Assembly (NCBI GenBank): GCA_022783665.1
Contig: JALFZJ010000056.1
Span: 1 to 64,000 of the forward strand
Direction of reading: 5' to 3'
From: Arcanobacterium sp.
Lineage (GTDB): Bacteria; Actinomycetota; Actinomycetes; Actinomycetales; Actinomycetaceae
Length of the DNA: 64,000 nt
A program made the translations under genes and the position numbers. A model generated the notes under the pieces. That model searched no databases and was not told the origin of the DNA. It saw only the letters and a program-made list of their open reading frames with translations. This document shows positions 19,855-29,095 of the stretch, piece after piece; position 1 is the stretch's first letter; every line of letters starts with the position of its first letter.

Positions 19855-21105
19855 TTAGTACCAGCCAGTTGCCTTAGAGTGCGCCACCGCACCGGCATAC
19901 CCGCCGTAACGCGAGTTCACGTATCCGTACTGCCAGCGCAAAGCCACCACTGGATCATTCCAGTTGCCGCCCATCTTCGAGCATGGCAAGGCTTGAGCCA
20001 AGCCACACGCTCCAGAGCTCGAATTCACCGCGTTCGGATTCCAGCTCGATTCCTTAGAGACGATGTAATCCACGTATCCCCACTGCGATTCTGGAATACC
20101 AGCGGCTCGCATCCAATCAGCCTTTGAGCCACTCACAACCCGGTTGGGCACGGACACCGGCCCGTTCGCCCCGCTCGCAACGCTCTGGGAATCCCCAGTG
20201 CCAACCTTCACTACTTTATCCACACGTTTTGTCTGCATCGTTTGTGCAACAAGCGTGCGTGAGGCCTCTTCGCCGTCACGGTAGGTCACCGTGAACGTCC
20301 GCAAACCCTTGCCGTCTACACCTTCAGTCTCAACGCGTTCTTCACCTTTGGGCAGCGAATCATCATCCTCGCGCTTTTCCTCAAACGCGTCAGTGAAGTC
20401 TTCCGTGACGGTCTTTGTATCTACCGTGACGATCTTGATCTCCATACCCTCGCGCACGAGAGAATCCAGACCAAGCGACACTTCGTCATCGGCGTCAATC
20501 ACATAGCCAGCCTCATTCAAGGCCTGGTCTAATGTCGTACCCATCTTGGCCGTCAGTTCGCGCGTTTTGCCGGCACTATGTACTGTGAAGCTCACATCTG
20601 CCAGCCCACTTATTGAGCCCACTTCACTAGCAGCGTCCGTAAGCGTCATTGTAGAAACGAGATCAGATTGCTTCGGGGAATCTGGTGTAGCAGCCATCGC
20701 ACCCACACTCATACCACACGTTGCTGCCACCATTGCGGCCACAACTGCACGAGAGCGTGTAAACAATCGGATACGACTCACGCCACTGGAACCATCGCGC
20801 AGGGCGCACCCAGCCACCAGGTTCGCATTCATGTGTTCAGCAAAAGTGTTGCTCTCCACTTCGGAGCTGCTAGCTGGAAGTGATCTCACAACGGGGATCT
20901 CTTTTGTAATCCGAGCGTCGCGTGAAATCGTCATGGTAGACGCCGTATGCTCGCCTCGCGTCTCAGGCTCGCCTTGCGTTACGTGAGAGGTTCCGCGCTG
21001 TGCGAGGAGTGTAGATGCGGATGAGGCATCTGCTGGCTTCGCTGCTTCGATAATGCTCATTGAAGCAGGTTTAATTGAGTGACGTCCCAATACAATCTCC
21101 AACAC
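19855..21105 (-). CDS. Resuscitation-promoting factor-like secreted transglycosylase (DUF348, G5, Rpf domains)
   Basis: Rpf-type proteins are muralytic enzymes that help dormant actinobacteria resume growth. The 416 residues show a cytoplasmic head, one hydrophobic span near residues 115-137, DUF348 segments (FTVHSAGKTRELTAKMGTTL, EVSLGLDSLVREGMEIKIV), a G5 domain (EERVETEGVDGKGLRTFTVT) and a C-terminal lysozyme-like Rpf domain from about 335, with the likely catalytic Glu in YIVSKESSWNPNAVN and the LAQALPCSKMGG and RYGGYAGAVAHSKATGWY motifs. The listed start is GTG; an ATG 15 codons on is an alternative. It shares an operon with rsmA, like rpfB of mycobacteria. Confidence 0.92.
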   Translation of the reverse strand: MLEIVLGRHSIKPASMSIIEAAKPADASSASTLLAQRGTSHVTQGEPETRGEHTASTMTISRDARITKEIPVVRSLPASSSEVESNTFAEHMNANLVAGCALRDGSSGVSRIRLFTRSRAVVAAMVAATCGMSVGAMAATPDSPKQSDLVSTMTLTDAASEVGSISGLADVSFTVHSAGKTRELTAKMGTTLDQALNEAGYVIDADDEVSLGLDSLVREGMEIKIVTVDTKTVTEDFTDAFEEKREDDDSLPKGEERVETEGVDGKGLRTFTVTYRDGEEASRTLVAQTMQTKRVDKVVKVGTGDSQSVASGANGPVSVPNRVVSGSKADWMRAAGIPESQWGYVDYIVSKESSWNPNAVNSSSGACGLAQALPCSKMGGNWNDPVVALRWQYGYVNSRYGGYAGAVAHSKATGWY

Positions 21106-21155
21106 TTCACACCGTAGCGATCTCGCTATCAGCGTTCGTTATCATTCCTAGATTG

Positions 21156-21183
21156 ATTGTAACCAAATTGTTATACTTTGCAA
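21156..21183 (-). promoter_or_regulatory. Predicted promoter of the Rpf-rsmA-ispE operon
   Basis: TTGCAA (21183-21178) and TACAAT (21161-21156) are separated by 16 bases on the minus strand, about 50 bases before the Rpf start. The implied leader is about 44 bases, too short for a c-di-AMP riboswitch of the kind found before some rpf genes. Confidence 0.5.
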
Positions 21184-21216
21184 CACCGTGTGTGGGACAC
21201 TACACGGCGCAATCAA

Positions 21217-22377
21217 TCAGCCAATGTTGTATACGGCTCGAGTATTGCGGTTAAGCTGTACGCACCACGCGTCTATTATTTCGTCGCTCGTGGAAAGCCA
21301 GGCAGCTTCCACCTCCGCGTTTGTAGCATCATCCACAATCGCTCGCGCTTCGGGATCACCGCGAAGCCACGCCATATATATCGCCGTGTAGCTCGCTCCC
21401 CACACTGAATTCGGATGCCCCCGATAGGGCACCGGCGTTAAGTATGGAGCATCGGTTTCCACCAAAATCAGCTCGGCAGGTAAGGCACAAAAGGCCTCGC
21501 GAAGATTACGGTTGGCGGGATACGTCAACGGGCCAGAGAAACTTGCGTACCAGCCGTTGCTCGCTAGTACCTGCGCCAATTCGGCATCGCCTGAAAAGCT
21601 GTGGAATACGGTACGTTCAGGAGCGCCGTCTCTGAGCAGAACATCCACCACATCTCGGTGGGCTTCACGATCATGAATCTGCAAAGGCTTACCGAGATCC
21701 TTCGCGAGCGCAATATGTTCACGAAAAGATTGCACCTGTGCCGCACGGCCAGTATCGCCAGTGCGAAAGTAATCTAAGCCCGTCTCTCCTACTGCTACCA
21801 CCTCGGGTTCCACAGCTAGCCTAGCTACCTCTTCTATCGCTCGATCAAGGCTGAAATCCTCATGCCAGGCCTCTTGCTCGTAGGTTGCTCCGTCTGGGCT
21901 TTGCTCACGCACGCCAGCGTGAAGGGGTGCGTCGTTCGGATGGATTGCGAGCGCGGCATAGATGCGCCCTGGATGACGCCGCGTGGCACCGACTGTGGGG
22001 ACGAGCTCAGGGATTGAGCATCCACTCGTGATGGCTGCACGGATTCCGCCAGCGTCCATACCGCCGATGAGTGTGCTTTCCAGGATCGGCGGCGCGAGCT
22101 TTCCCGACTCTGTGTAGTTTTGCCGTTCGGGACGCGTTGCGCGACCATAAGCCTGCGAGGTAGATGCATCGCTCTCAGCGGCCAATGCACCCGTTTCAGA
22201 TGCTGGCACGTTGTGCGCCGTGGGCGATGAAGCGCTGCCATCGAGATACTCGGCATCTACGTTATAGCCAGTTGTGAGGTAATGCTGTGAATCAATGCGG
22301 ATATGCGTGTGATTATCTACAATCGGCACATTGAGTGGCCGAAAGTCTGGCACATTTGCTTTCTTACGCGCCATCAC
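21217..22377 (-). CDS. tatD: TatD-family metal-dependent hydrolase/DNase
   Basis: TatD proteins are TIM-barrel metallohydrolases with 3'-5' DNase activity. Metal ligands are visible in VDNHTHIRID, VAVGETGLDYFR, PLQIHDREAHRD, TVFHSFSGD and ILVETDAPYLTPVPYRG. At 386 residues it is about 100 longer than usual; the excess is a low-complexity segment after strand 1 (about residues 37-100), just behind the first metal-binding histidines. It lies between metG and the Rpf gene in the usual actinobacterial order. Its start codon is about 34 bases after metG, so co-transcription is likely. Confidence 0.93.
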   Translation of the reverse strand: MMARKKANVPDFRPLNVPIVDNHTHIRIDSQHYLTTGYNVDAEYLDGSASSPTAHNVPASETGALAAESDASTSQAYGRATRPERQNYTESGKLAPPILESTLIGGMDAGGIRAAITSGCSIPELVPTVGATRRHPGRIYAALAIHPNDAPLHAGVREQSPDGATYEQEAWHEDFSLDRAIEEVARLAVEPEVVAVGETGLDYFRTGDTGRAAQVQSFREHIALAKDLGKPLQIHDREAHRDVVDVLLRDGAPERTVFHSFSGDAELAQVLASNGWYASFSGPLTYPANRNLREAFCALPAELILVETDAPYLTPVPYRGHPNSVWGASYTAIYMAWLRGDPEARAIVDDATNAEVEAAWLSTSDEIIDAWCVQLNRNTRAVYNIG

Positions 22378-22410
22378 ATGCCTCTTTCATCATGTTGCCG
22401 TGTGGTTTGC

Positions 22411-24222
22411 TCACTCCTCACCAAGGCCAAGGCGATCAAGCTCCTCTTGCACTACCGAAGGTTCGAGCTTTTGGAATACTGGCTTTGGCTTAGCAATCGG
22501 CGTACCCGGCTTCACATCACTGGGCCCCCAAGCACGCACACCGGAGTACTCGCCTGTAATAATCGGGAACGGATGGCCACTATCGAGATCCGCCGTCTCC
22601 ACAAGCTGGGGCATCGGTGCAACGTCTCCTCGCCCGCCGAGCACCGCGTCAATTGTGTTCGCAGCATGCGGTAGGAATACGCTCATCATCGTATTGAGAT
22701 CCCACACCGCTTGGATCAAGGTATTGAGCACTGTGCCAAGGCGTTCACGCTGAGCGTCGTCTTTCATCTTAAATGGTTCAGTACGTGCTACATACGCATT
22801 CGCTTCACCAACAAGGCGCATAATCTCACCGAGCGCTGCACGCTGGCGGTGGCTTCTGATCAGCTCACCTACAGCATCGAAACCGCCACGGATTTGCTCA
22901 AGCAACGCCGTATCGACGTCTTCAAGGACGCCGCGAGCGGGGATCTCGCCAAAGTTCTTCGCGATCATCGCGGCCGTGCGGTTCACGAGATTACCCCAGC
23001 CTGCCACAAGCTCAGAGTTGTTGCGACGCACGAACTCTTCCCACGTGAAATCTGAATCCGACGTCTCCGGCCCAGCAATAGAAATAAAGTATCGCAAAGC
23101 GTCAGGCTGATAGCGGGACAGCACATCGCGAACGTAGATCACCACGTTCTTCGACGACGAAAACTTCTTGCCCTCCATCGTCAAGAACTCGGACGCCACA
23201 ACCTGCGTGGGCAGATTGAGTGTGCCGAACGCCCCCGGCTTTCCACCACGCTCGCCCTCGCCGTTGTACGCCAACAACTCAGCAGGCCAAATCTCCGAAT
23301 GGAATACGATATTATCTTTGCCCATGAAGTAGTAGGTGAGCGCCTCAGGATTGTTCCACCACTCGCGCCAATCCTCAGCCGAACCCGTACCAGCAGCCTC
23401 ACGGCGGCGCGCCCACTCAATTGATGCGCTCAAATAGCCGATCACCGCATCAAACCACACATACAAGCGCTTATTAGGCTGATCTTCCCATCCTGGGATC
23501 GGTATCCCCCACGAAATATCACGGCTCATCGCGCGCGGGCGCACATCTTCAAGCAGATGCTTGGAAAAAGCAATCACATTCGGGCGCCACTCGCCCCCAC
23601 GTTCTACGGTATCGAGCCACTCAGCTAGGCGTCCAGCAAGCGCCGGCAGATCGAGAAAGTAATGCTCCGTCGTCTTGAACTCAGGTGTAAGCCCCGAGAT
23701 CTTCGAAACGGGATCAATCAACTCCTGCGGATCGAGCTGATTGCCGCAATTATCGCATTGATCCCCACGAGCTCCTGGAGCCCCGCAGATCGGGCACGTG
23801 CCTTCGATATAGCGATCAGGCAAGGTATTACCCGTCTTCGGATCGATAGCAACCGGCGTCTCTTGCACCACCATATAGCCATTAGCGCGGCATACGCGGA
23901 AAAGCTCCTGCACAACCGACTCATGGTTTGCAGTGGTTGTACGCGTAAACAGATCGTATGACAGCCCAAGCTTCACAAGATCTTCCACAATGATTCGATT
24001 ATTCTTATCGGCTTCTTCCTGCGGCGTGATGCCATCATGATCAGCAGCAACCATAATCGGCGTGCCGTGCTCGTCGGTACCAGACACCATCAGCACATCG
24101 TGCCCCGCCATACGCATGTAGCGCGAAAACACATCCGCGGGCACCCCGAAACCTGCCACATGGCCGATGTGGCGCGGGCCGTTCGCGTACGGCCAAGCAA
24201 CTGCAGAAAGGATTTTTGCCAT
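22411..24222 (-). CDS. metG: Methionyl-tRNA synthetase
   Basis: MetG charges initiator and elongator tRNA-Met. The 603 residues contain the HIGH-type motif GPRHIGH near the N-terminus, a zinc-knuckle insertion with two Cys pairs ([18 protein letters not shown]), the [11 protein letters not shown] segment, the KMSKS-type motif KFSSSKN near residue 350 and an anticodon-binding helical domain ([17 protein letters not shown]). The C-terminal dimerisation domain is absent. It is followed on the same strand by tatD and the Rpf operon. Confidence 0.97.
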   Translation of the reverse strand: MAKILSAVAWPYANGPRHIGHVAGFGVPADVFSRYMRMAGHDVLMVSGTDEHGTPIMVAADHDGITPQEEADKNNRIIVEDLVKLGLSYDLFTRTTTANHESVVQELFRVCRANGYMVVQETPVAIDPKTGNTLPDRYIEGTCPICGAPGARGDQCDNCGNQLDPQELIDPVSKISGLTPEFKTTEHYFLDLPALAGRLAEWLDTVERGGEWRPNVIAFSKHLLEDVRPRAMSRDISWGIPIPGWEDQPNKRLYVWFDAVIGYLSASIEWARRREAAGTGSAEDWREWWNNPEALTYYFMGKDNIVFHSEIWPAELLAYNGEGERGGKPGAFGTLNLPTQVVASEFLTMEGKKFSSSKNVVIYVRDVLSRYQPDALRYFISIAGPETSDSDFTWEEFVRRNNSELVAGWGNLVNRTAAMIAKNFGEIPARGVLEDVDTALLEQIRGGFDAVGELIRSHRQRAALGEIMRLVGEANAYVARTEPFKMKDDAQRERLGTVLNTLIQAVWDLNTMMSVFLPHAANTIDAVLGGRGDVAPMPQLVETADLDSGHPFPIITGEYSGVRAWGPSDVKPGTPIAKPKPVFQKLEPSVVQEELDRLGLGEE

Positions 24223-24478
24223 ATATCAAGGGTACGGCTAAACGACGGCGGGGTAAAACAATGTACACCACAGTACTGTGCACTCGCGTTAACGACTACC
24301 GCGGCGCCGGGATAGGACTACCTCAGCCCACGTTTAAGACTATTACGCGCGGTAGTTTAAGGTTAAGATATTGCACGTAGCCACGTGTAGCGATGGGCAT
24401 GTACGTGCGACGTATCGGTTCTTCGCGCACACAAATAGGTTCTCTGTGAGGCAAGGCAATTGCGTAAGAGAGGTCATC

Positions 24479-25534
24479 ATGGATTCTGAGAATCGCGCCC
24501 TGATTATTGTTGATGTGCAGCCAACGTTCACCGAAGGTGGCGCTCTAGGCGTTGATGGCGGCAACGCAGTTGCCGAACATATCGCTGATTTCGTTACAGA
24601 ACACTCAGACGAATACGAATACATCGTGACCACTCAAGACTGGCACATCTCCCCTGGCGAACACTTCTCACAGAATCCCGACTTCGTAGATACGTGGCCA
24701 CCACACGGCGTAGCCGGAACTGCCGAGGCTGAGCTCCACGAAGCCATCGCATCGCTGCCTATCGACGAATCTGTTAAAAAGGGTGAATATCAGGCCGCAT
24801 ATTCGGGTTTTGAGGGCAAGAATGCTGACGGCGAGCTCCTCGAACGGCTGCTGCGTGAACACGATATTGATGCTCTCGATATAGTAGGCCTCGCAGAAAG
24901 TCACTGCGTGAAAGAGACGGCGCTCGACGGGATTAAAGCAGGCTGGCCAGTGCGCGTGTTTTCCGATCTCACTGCTCCCGTTTCTGAAGAATTGGGCATA
25001 GAGGCGCGGCGCGAAATGGACGAAGCGGGCGTGGATCAGCTCAAGAGCACCGAAGCCTTCGGTTTTTACGAGGAAGACGACGACGCTCCGCTCCCAGGTG
25101 ACGGATATGATGATATAGACGCCGAAGACGACGGAGATTCTCCTCGCTTCGGGCGTGTAGATACCTGGGGTGACTCTGATGATTCAGATCAAGACGCCTC
25201 ATGGGATGATGATCCTTTTGAAGATGACGAATCAGGGGCGGCGGATTTCCACGACGACGAGCTGCCGAAGGCCCCTGTGGCTGGCGCTGCAAATGTGAAC
25301 AATCGTGATCACTACGGTGACGATGCCGATGCCGAGCTGACCTCTGACGGTGAAGACGAAGAGTTAGACACCCTGCGTAACCAGACTCAACTCAGTGACG
25401 ACACCGCGGGCATTGATTTCGACGAATACGGCATCGAAGACATAGACGATCTCGATATCGATGAGGACGTTGATTTCTCTGATGAAGTAGACGAAGCAGA
25501 TTTCGACTTCTCAGATATTGACTTTAGGCCGTGA
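24479..25534 (+). CDS. Isochorismatase-fold hydrolase, nicotinamidase-like, with long acidic tail
   Basis: Residues 1 to about 185 form an isochorismatase/nicotinamidase domain with the catalytic triad visible: Asp in ALIIVDVQPTF, Lys in VKKGEYQAAYSGF and Cys in LAESHCVKETALDG; TTQDWHISP supplies the metal-site pattern. Nicotinamidases turn nicotinamide into nicotinate for NAD salvage. The remaining 165 or so residues are very rich in Asp and Glu (DDIDAEDDGDSPRFG, IDFDEYGIEDIDDLDIDEDV) and look disordered. Normal family members are about 190-210 residues. The ATG at 24479 is preceded by AGAGAGG. It converges on rsmI with a six-base gap. Confidence 0.85.
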   Translation: MDSENRALIIVDVQPTFTEGGALGVDGGNAVAEHIADFVTEHSDEYEYIVTTQDWHISPGEHFSQNPDFVDTWPPHGVAGTAEAELHEAIASLPIDESVKKGEYQAAYSGFEGKNADGELLERLLREHDIDALDIVGLAESHCVKETALDGIKAGWPVRVFSDLTAPVSEELGIEARREMDEAGVDQLKSTEAFGFYEEDDDAPLPGDGYDDIDAEDDGDSPRFGRVDTWGDSDDSDQDASWDDDPFEDDESGAADFHDDELPKAPVAGAANVNNRDHYGDDADAELTSDGEDEELDTLRNQTQLSDDTAGIDFDEYGIEDIDDLDIDEDVDFSDEVDEADFDFSDIDFRP

Positions 25535-25540
25535 CGGAGA

Positions 25541-26443
25541 TCATTTCGCAGCAAGGTATGCCGCAAAAAGCTCATTCGGGCGCAGACCTTCGCGCTTGGC
25601 GATATGCCCAGCGGCTGCTTTAGCGCGCACCCCCAACTGCACAAGTTCACCCACTTCGGTAACGAGCTCGGGCGAAATGTTCTCGGCTAGGTTTTCACAA
25701 TCGTTCTCGACGGCGTGCGGGCTCCGCGCGGCGACGTCCGGATTTGCAGCAAGCGAGGGGCTGGAGGTACTAGCGTTTCGCCCCGACACAACGATCACAA
25801 TCTCGCCGAGTATCTCACCCTCCGCCCACTGAGCTAGCTCCGCGAGTGTACCCCGACGCACCTCCTGGTGAATCTTCGTTAATTCCCTGCACACGGCTCC
25901 CTGCCTATCGCCACCAAAAGCATCACGCATGGCAGCAAGCGTTTTCCCAAGGCGCCGAGGGGACTCAAAATAAATCATCGTACGCGGCTCGCGCGCCAAA
26001 GACGCGAACTCGCGTGCGCGATCTGCAGCCTTACGCGGCGCAAAGCCTTCGAAGGTAAACCTCTGTGCTGCTATGCCAGATAGTGCGAGCGCCGTCAATA
26101 CTGCAGACGGGCCTGGAATCACATTCACCTCATACCCCGCCTGAGCTGCGAGCCTCACCAACCGAAAACCAGGATCTGATATCACCGGCATACCCGCATC
26201 CGAGACCACCACAACTTCGCGGCCATTACGAGCCGCCTCAATCAATGCTGCAGATTTGTCTGCTTCGTTGTGATCGTGGAAAGCTATTACTTTAGCATGG
26301 AGATTGATACCGAGGCGCCCTGCAAGATTGAGAAATCGGCGCGTATCTTCTGCAGCAATCACATCCGCCTCTTCAATCGCCCGACGAAATCGCGGCGACG
26401 CATCGAGATCATTACCAATGGGTGTAGCGGCCAAAGTAATCAT
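25541..26443 (-). CDS. rsmI: 16S rRNA C1402 2'-O-methyltransferase RsmI
   Basis: RsmI adds the 2'-O-methyl of m4Cm1402 in the ribosomal P site. Motifs are LAATPIGNDLDASPR, AEDTRRFLNLAGRLGI, the SAM loop VSDAGMPVISDPGFRLV, the VIPGPSAVLTALALSG motif and FFEGF-like TFEGFAPRK. The 300 residues include a weakly conserved C-terminal part. It converges with the hydrolase gene and is divergent from the L,D-transpeptidase, whose start is about 110 bases away. Confidence 0.96.
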   Translation of the reverse strand: MITLAATPIGNDLDASPRFRRAIEEADVIAAEDTRRFLNLAGRLGINLHAKVIAFHDHNEADKSAALIEAARNGREVVVVSDAGMPVISDPGFRLVRLAAQAGYEVNVIPGPSAVLTALALSGIAAQRFTFEGFAPRKAADRAREFASLAREPRTMIYFESPRRLGKTLAAMRDAFGGDRQGAVCRELTKIHQEVRRGTLAELAQWAEGEILGEIVIVVSGRNASTSSPSLAANPDVAARSPHAVENDCENLAENISPELVTEVGELVQLGVRAKAAAGHIAKREGLRPNELFAAYLAAK

Positions 26444-26555
26444 GAGAACATGTTACCCGTCACTACCACAGCCCTTTAAGTGGCGCAGCACTCTGGCGGC
26501 ATTTATTATCAAACTGGATTGATTCGCCTCATTGCCGGCCCGCAGGAGTTTGTTT

Positions 26556-27980
26556 ATGACGACCGCGAAAAAAGTAGGGATAAGCCTCGCAGCTCTTGCG
26601 CTGGCTGCCATCGTCGCATGCGCAATATATGTGCTCTACTTCTTTATTGGCGAGCGAGCCTTGCCCAACACATACGTAGGTGACGTTAAAGTGAGCGGGA
26701 AGACGGCGTCTGAGATTTCTGCAGACCTCAAGAAGGTTGTGGCTTCAGGCGAAATGAACTTCAGCGGAACAGGTATCTCAGCTACGTCCGCAGCCCTGTC
26801 CGATCTAGGTGTGGCCGTCGATACGGATGCAATCGCACGCCAGGCAACCGCCAATACATCCAAACCGCTAGCCTACGTGAAGGCGCCCTTCGTCACGACG
26901 CGCGTACTACCGGAGTACACGAAGAACGCTGACGCAATCACCACATTCGCTAATAAGCTCCTCGAGGGTAGCGAGCTTTCGGCGGATCCAACCGAACCTG
27001 CAATCATCACCGAAGGCGAGAAATTCATCGTACAGCCCGGTGCGGACGGCCAAGGAATCGACCCGGATCAGCTATACAATGCAGCTACACGCCTCCTCAC
27101 CACGCAAAAGAACGTTAAAGCCAACGTCAAACTTACGGCCATCGAACCGACGATTTCAGAAGAGGATCTTCAACAGGTTGCCAATCAAGCAAACGAAATG
27201 CTGGAAGCCGATGTGAGCCTACAAGCAGGCGATTCCACTATTACGGCCGATGCAGCCACTAAACTCGCGTGGATTTCATGCACTAAGGACGCCCCTCAAC
27301 TCGATGAGGACGCGATCCGTGCCTGGGTGGAAGAGCACTCAAAGCAACTCAACGTAGAAGAGATCGTCGGAGTTCGCTATAAGAACACCAATGGAGATAT
27401 TACACTTGTGAAGCGCGAGGCTCGTCCGGGCGTACACGTAACGAATATTGACGACGTCTCTCAATCGATCGTGGGGAGTTTCTCCCAAGCGAAGGCGGTG
27501 AATGCCGCATTTACCACGGCATCAGACGAGCCGAAGTGGGAGGAAAAAGTGATCGCACCCGGTGCCGAAAACCTTCCCTACCCCGCTGCTGACGGCGAAA
27601 AATGGATCGATGTGAACGTCTCCAATAACACCGTCACCGCCTATGTAGGCGCAACCCCCGTACACGGGCCAGTTGGCATGATTGACGGCGCTCCGGCAAC
27701 CCCAACAATTCTCGGCACGTACGCGATCTATTTGAAGCGCGACGTTATGACCATGCGCGGCAAAAACGTGGACGGTACGCCATACGTGACGCCGAACGTG
27801 CCTCATGCAATGTTCTTCACTGGGGGCTACGCACTGCACGGTTCTTCCGCATGGCGTTCGAGCTGGGGGTACGACGCTGGCGCTGCTGGATCCCACGGAT
27901 GCGTTAACCTCTCAAATGCGGAGGCCGCATGGTTCTACAACTGGGCGCCGATCGGCACCACCGTTGTGAGCCATAGATAA
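26556..27980 (+). CDS. Membrane-anchored L,D-transpeptidase (YkuD) with PG-binding domain
   Basis: L,D-transpeptidases form 3-3 crosslinks in peptidoglycan. From the ATG at 26556 (AGGAG eight bases upstream) the protein has 474 residues: a signal anchor (ISLAALALAAIVACAIYVLYFF), a long ectodomain resembling two PG_binding_4-type repeats (residues about 45-340) and a C-terminal YkuD domain with HGSSAWRSSWG (His428) and the catalytic SHGCVNLSNAEAAWF (Cys449). The VNNTVTAYVGATPVHGP-like start of the YkuD fold is clear. A weak hairpin follows. The next gene is another cell-wall enzyme. Confidence 0.92.
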   Translation: MTTAKKVGISLAALALAAIVACAIYVLYFFIGERALPNTYVGDVKVSGKTASEISADLKKVVASGEMNFSGTGISATSAALSDLGVAVDTDAIARQATANTSKPLAYVKAPFVTTRVLPEYTKNADAITTFANKLLEGSELSADPTEPAIITEGEKFIVQPGADGQGIDPDQLYNAATRLLTTQKNVKANVKLTAIEPTISEEDLQQVANQANEMLEADVSLQAGDSTITADAATKLAWISCTKDAPQLDEDAIRAWVEEHSKQLNVEEIVGVRYKNTNGDITLVKREARPGVHVTNIDDVSQSIVGSFSQAKAVNAAFTTASDEPKWEEKVIAPGAENLPYPAADGEKWIDVNVSNNTVTAYVGATPVHGPVGMIDGAPATPTILGTYAIYLKRDVMTMRGKNVDGTPYVTPNVPHAMFFTGGYALHGSSAWRSSWGYDAGAAGSHGCVNLSNAEAAWFYNWAPIGTTVVSHR

Positions 27981-27982
27981 GG

Positions 27983-28000
27983 TACGTTTTCGATAACGTA
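27983..28000 (+). terminator. Weak hairpin after L,D-transpeptidase gene
   Basis: TACGTT (27983-27988) and AACGTA (27995-28000) form a 6-bp stem followed by TTT, directly after the stop codon. It is AT-rich and weak, so efficient termination is doubtful. Confidence 0.35.
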
Positions 28001-28075
28001 TTTAGTGGTCAATAGTCGCGGCGCGTAGCACCCGTGATGTACACCCACGCACACCAAGAATCGTAAGATAGTGAT

Positions 28076-29092
28076 ATGGCACATCGCCCAGCACAGCCTT
28101 CACGACGCACGGTAGACGGCGCAGCACTCGCTTTGCGTGCTCGCTACCGCAAGAGCGATGGCAATAACGCTGCAAAAGAAAGGCGCACCCTCGATAACAA
28201 CCATCGAAAGCGCTCGCTACGCACGTTGAACCAGTACACGCTTGCCGTAGCCATAGCGGCAGCTGCAAGCCTTGCGATACTACAGGGAACAGCACCGTCC
28301 CTCGCTGTGCTGCCAGAGCAAGGGAGCAATACCGCCACTACTGCCTCCCAGCCAGGCAATGGCACCTCGCATGGGCAATCTTCACAGCCGAGACGAACCA
28401 CACCAACGAAGTCTTCACCGCAGGAAGTTGCACCCGACCCTGAAACAGAAGAACCGGCGTCTACCGAAAACACGCAACCACCGGCAGCAACACTGGATTT
28501 TGAGGATCCGAGCTCCATCACAGCTCTTATTAACAAGACGAATCCCGTACCTGAAGATTTCGTGCCACAAAAACTGGTGCCCTTGGAAGACTACGGCACA
28601 CCGATGTATGGCACCGAAAACCTGATGCGCCCCGAAGCCGCTGAAGCATTGGGAAAGATGCACGAAGCTGCGACGGCTGCCGGAAGTGAGTTTCTGGCCT
28701 ATTCCGCATACCGTTCGATCGCAGTGCAAGACATGCTCTACCGCCAGTATTCTGCGCAGACTAATCAAGAGACGACCGACACTTTTTCTGCACGTCCCCG
28801 CCATTCGGAGCATCACACAGGTCTGGCAGTAGACGTGCAGGACGCCGCAGCAGGCTGCCAATCTCAAACCTGCTTCCAAGACACAGCCTCAGGGAAATGG
28901 CTTGCCGAACATTCATGGGAGTACGGCTTCATTTTGCGCTACCCCCAAGATAGTGCCGGCGTGACCGGATACAAGTTTGAGCCTTGGCACTTTCGCTATA
29001 TAGGAGTGGATACGGCTCGTGCCTATCACGATTCTGGAGCCACAACATACGAGGAATTTCTCGGGCAGCCTCCAAGCCCACGCTATGGCTAG
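28076..29092 (+). CDS. D-alanyl-D-alanine carboxypeptidase, VanY family
   Basis: This zinc peptidase trims D-Ala from peptidoglycan stems. The 338 residues start with a basic cytoplasmic stretch, a signal anchor near 53-72 (YTLAVAIAAAASLAILQG), a long Thr/Pro/Ser linker and a VanY catalytic domain: SAYRSIAVQDMLYRQY, the zinc motif ARPRHSEHHTGLAVDVQD and the general-base region GYKFEPWHFRYIG. A CQSQTC pair may form a disulfide. It follows the L,D-transpeptidase on the same strand, which suggests a shared cell-wall remodelling role. Confidence 0.92.
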   Translation: MAHRPAQPSRRTVDGAALALRARYRKSDGNNAAKERRTLDNNHRKRSLRTLNQYTLAVAIAAAASLAILQGTAPSLAVLPEQGSNTATTASQPGNGTSHGQSSQPRRTTPTKSSPQEVAPDPETEEPASTENTQPPAATLDFEDPSSITALINKTNPVPEDFVPQKLVPLEDYGTPMYGTENLMRPEAAEALGKMHEAATAAGSEFLAYSAYRSIAVQDMLYRQYSAQTNQETTDTFSARPRHSEHHTGLAVDVQDAAAGCQSQTCFQDTASGKWLAEHSWEYGFILRYPQDSAGVTGYKFEPWHFRYIGVDTARAYHDSGATTYEEFLGQPPSPRYG

Positions 29093-29095
29093 CCT

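Noticed and set aside
21106..21216. c-di-AMP (ydaO) riboswitch before the Rpf gene
   Set aside because: The predicted leader is only about 44 bases and no ydaO-like pairing was found.
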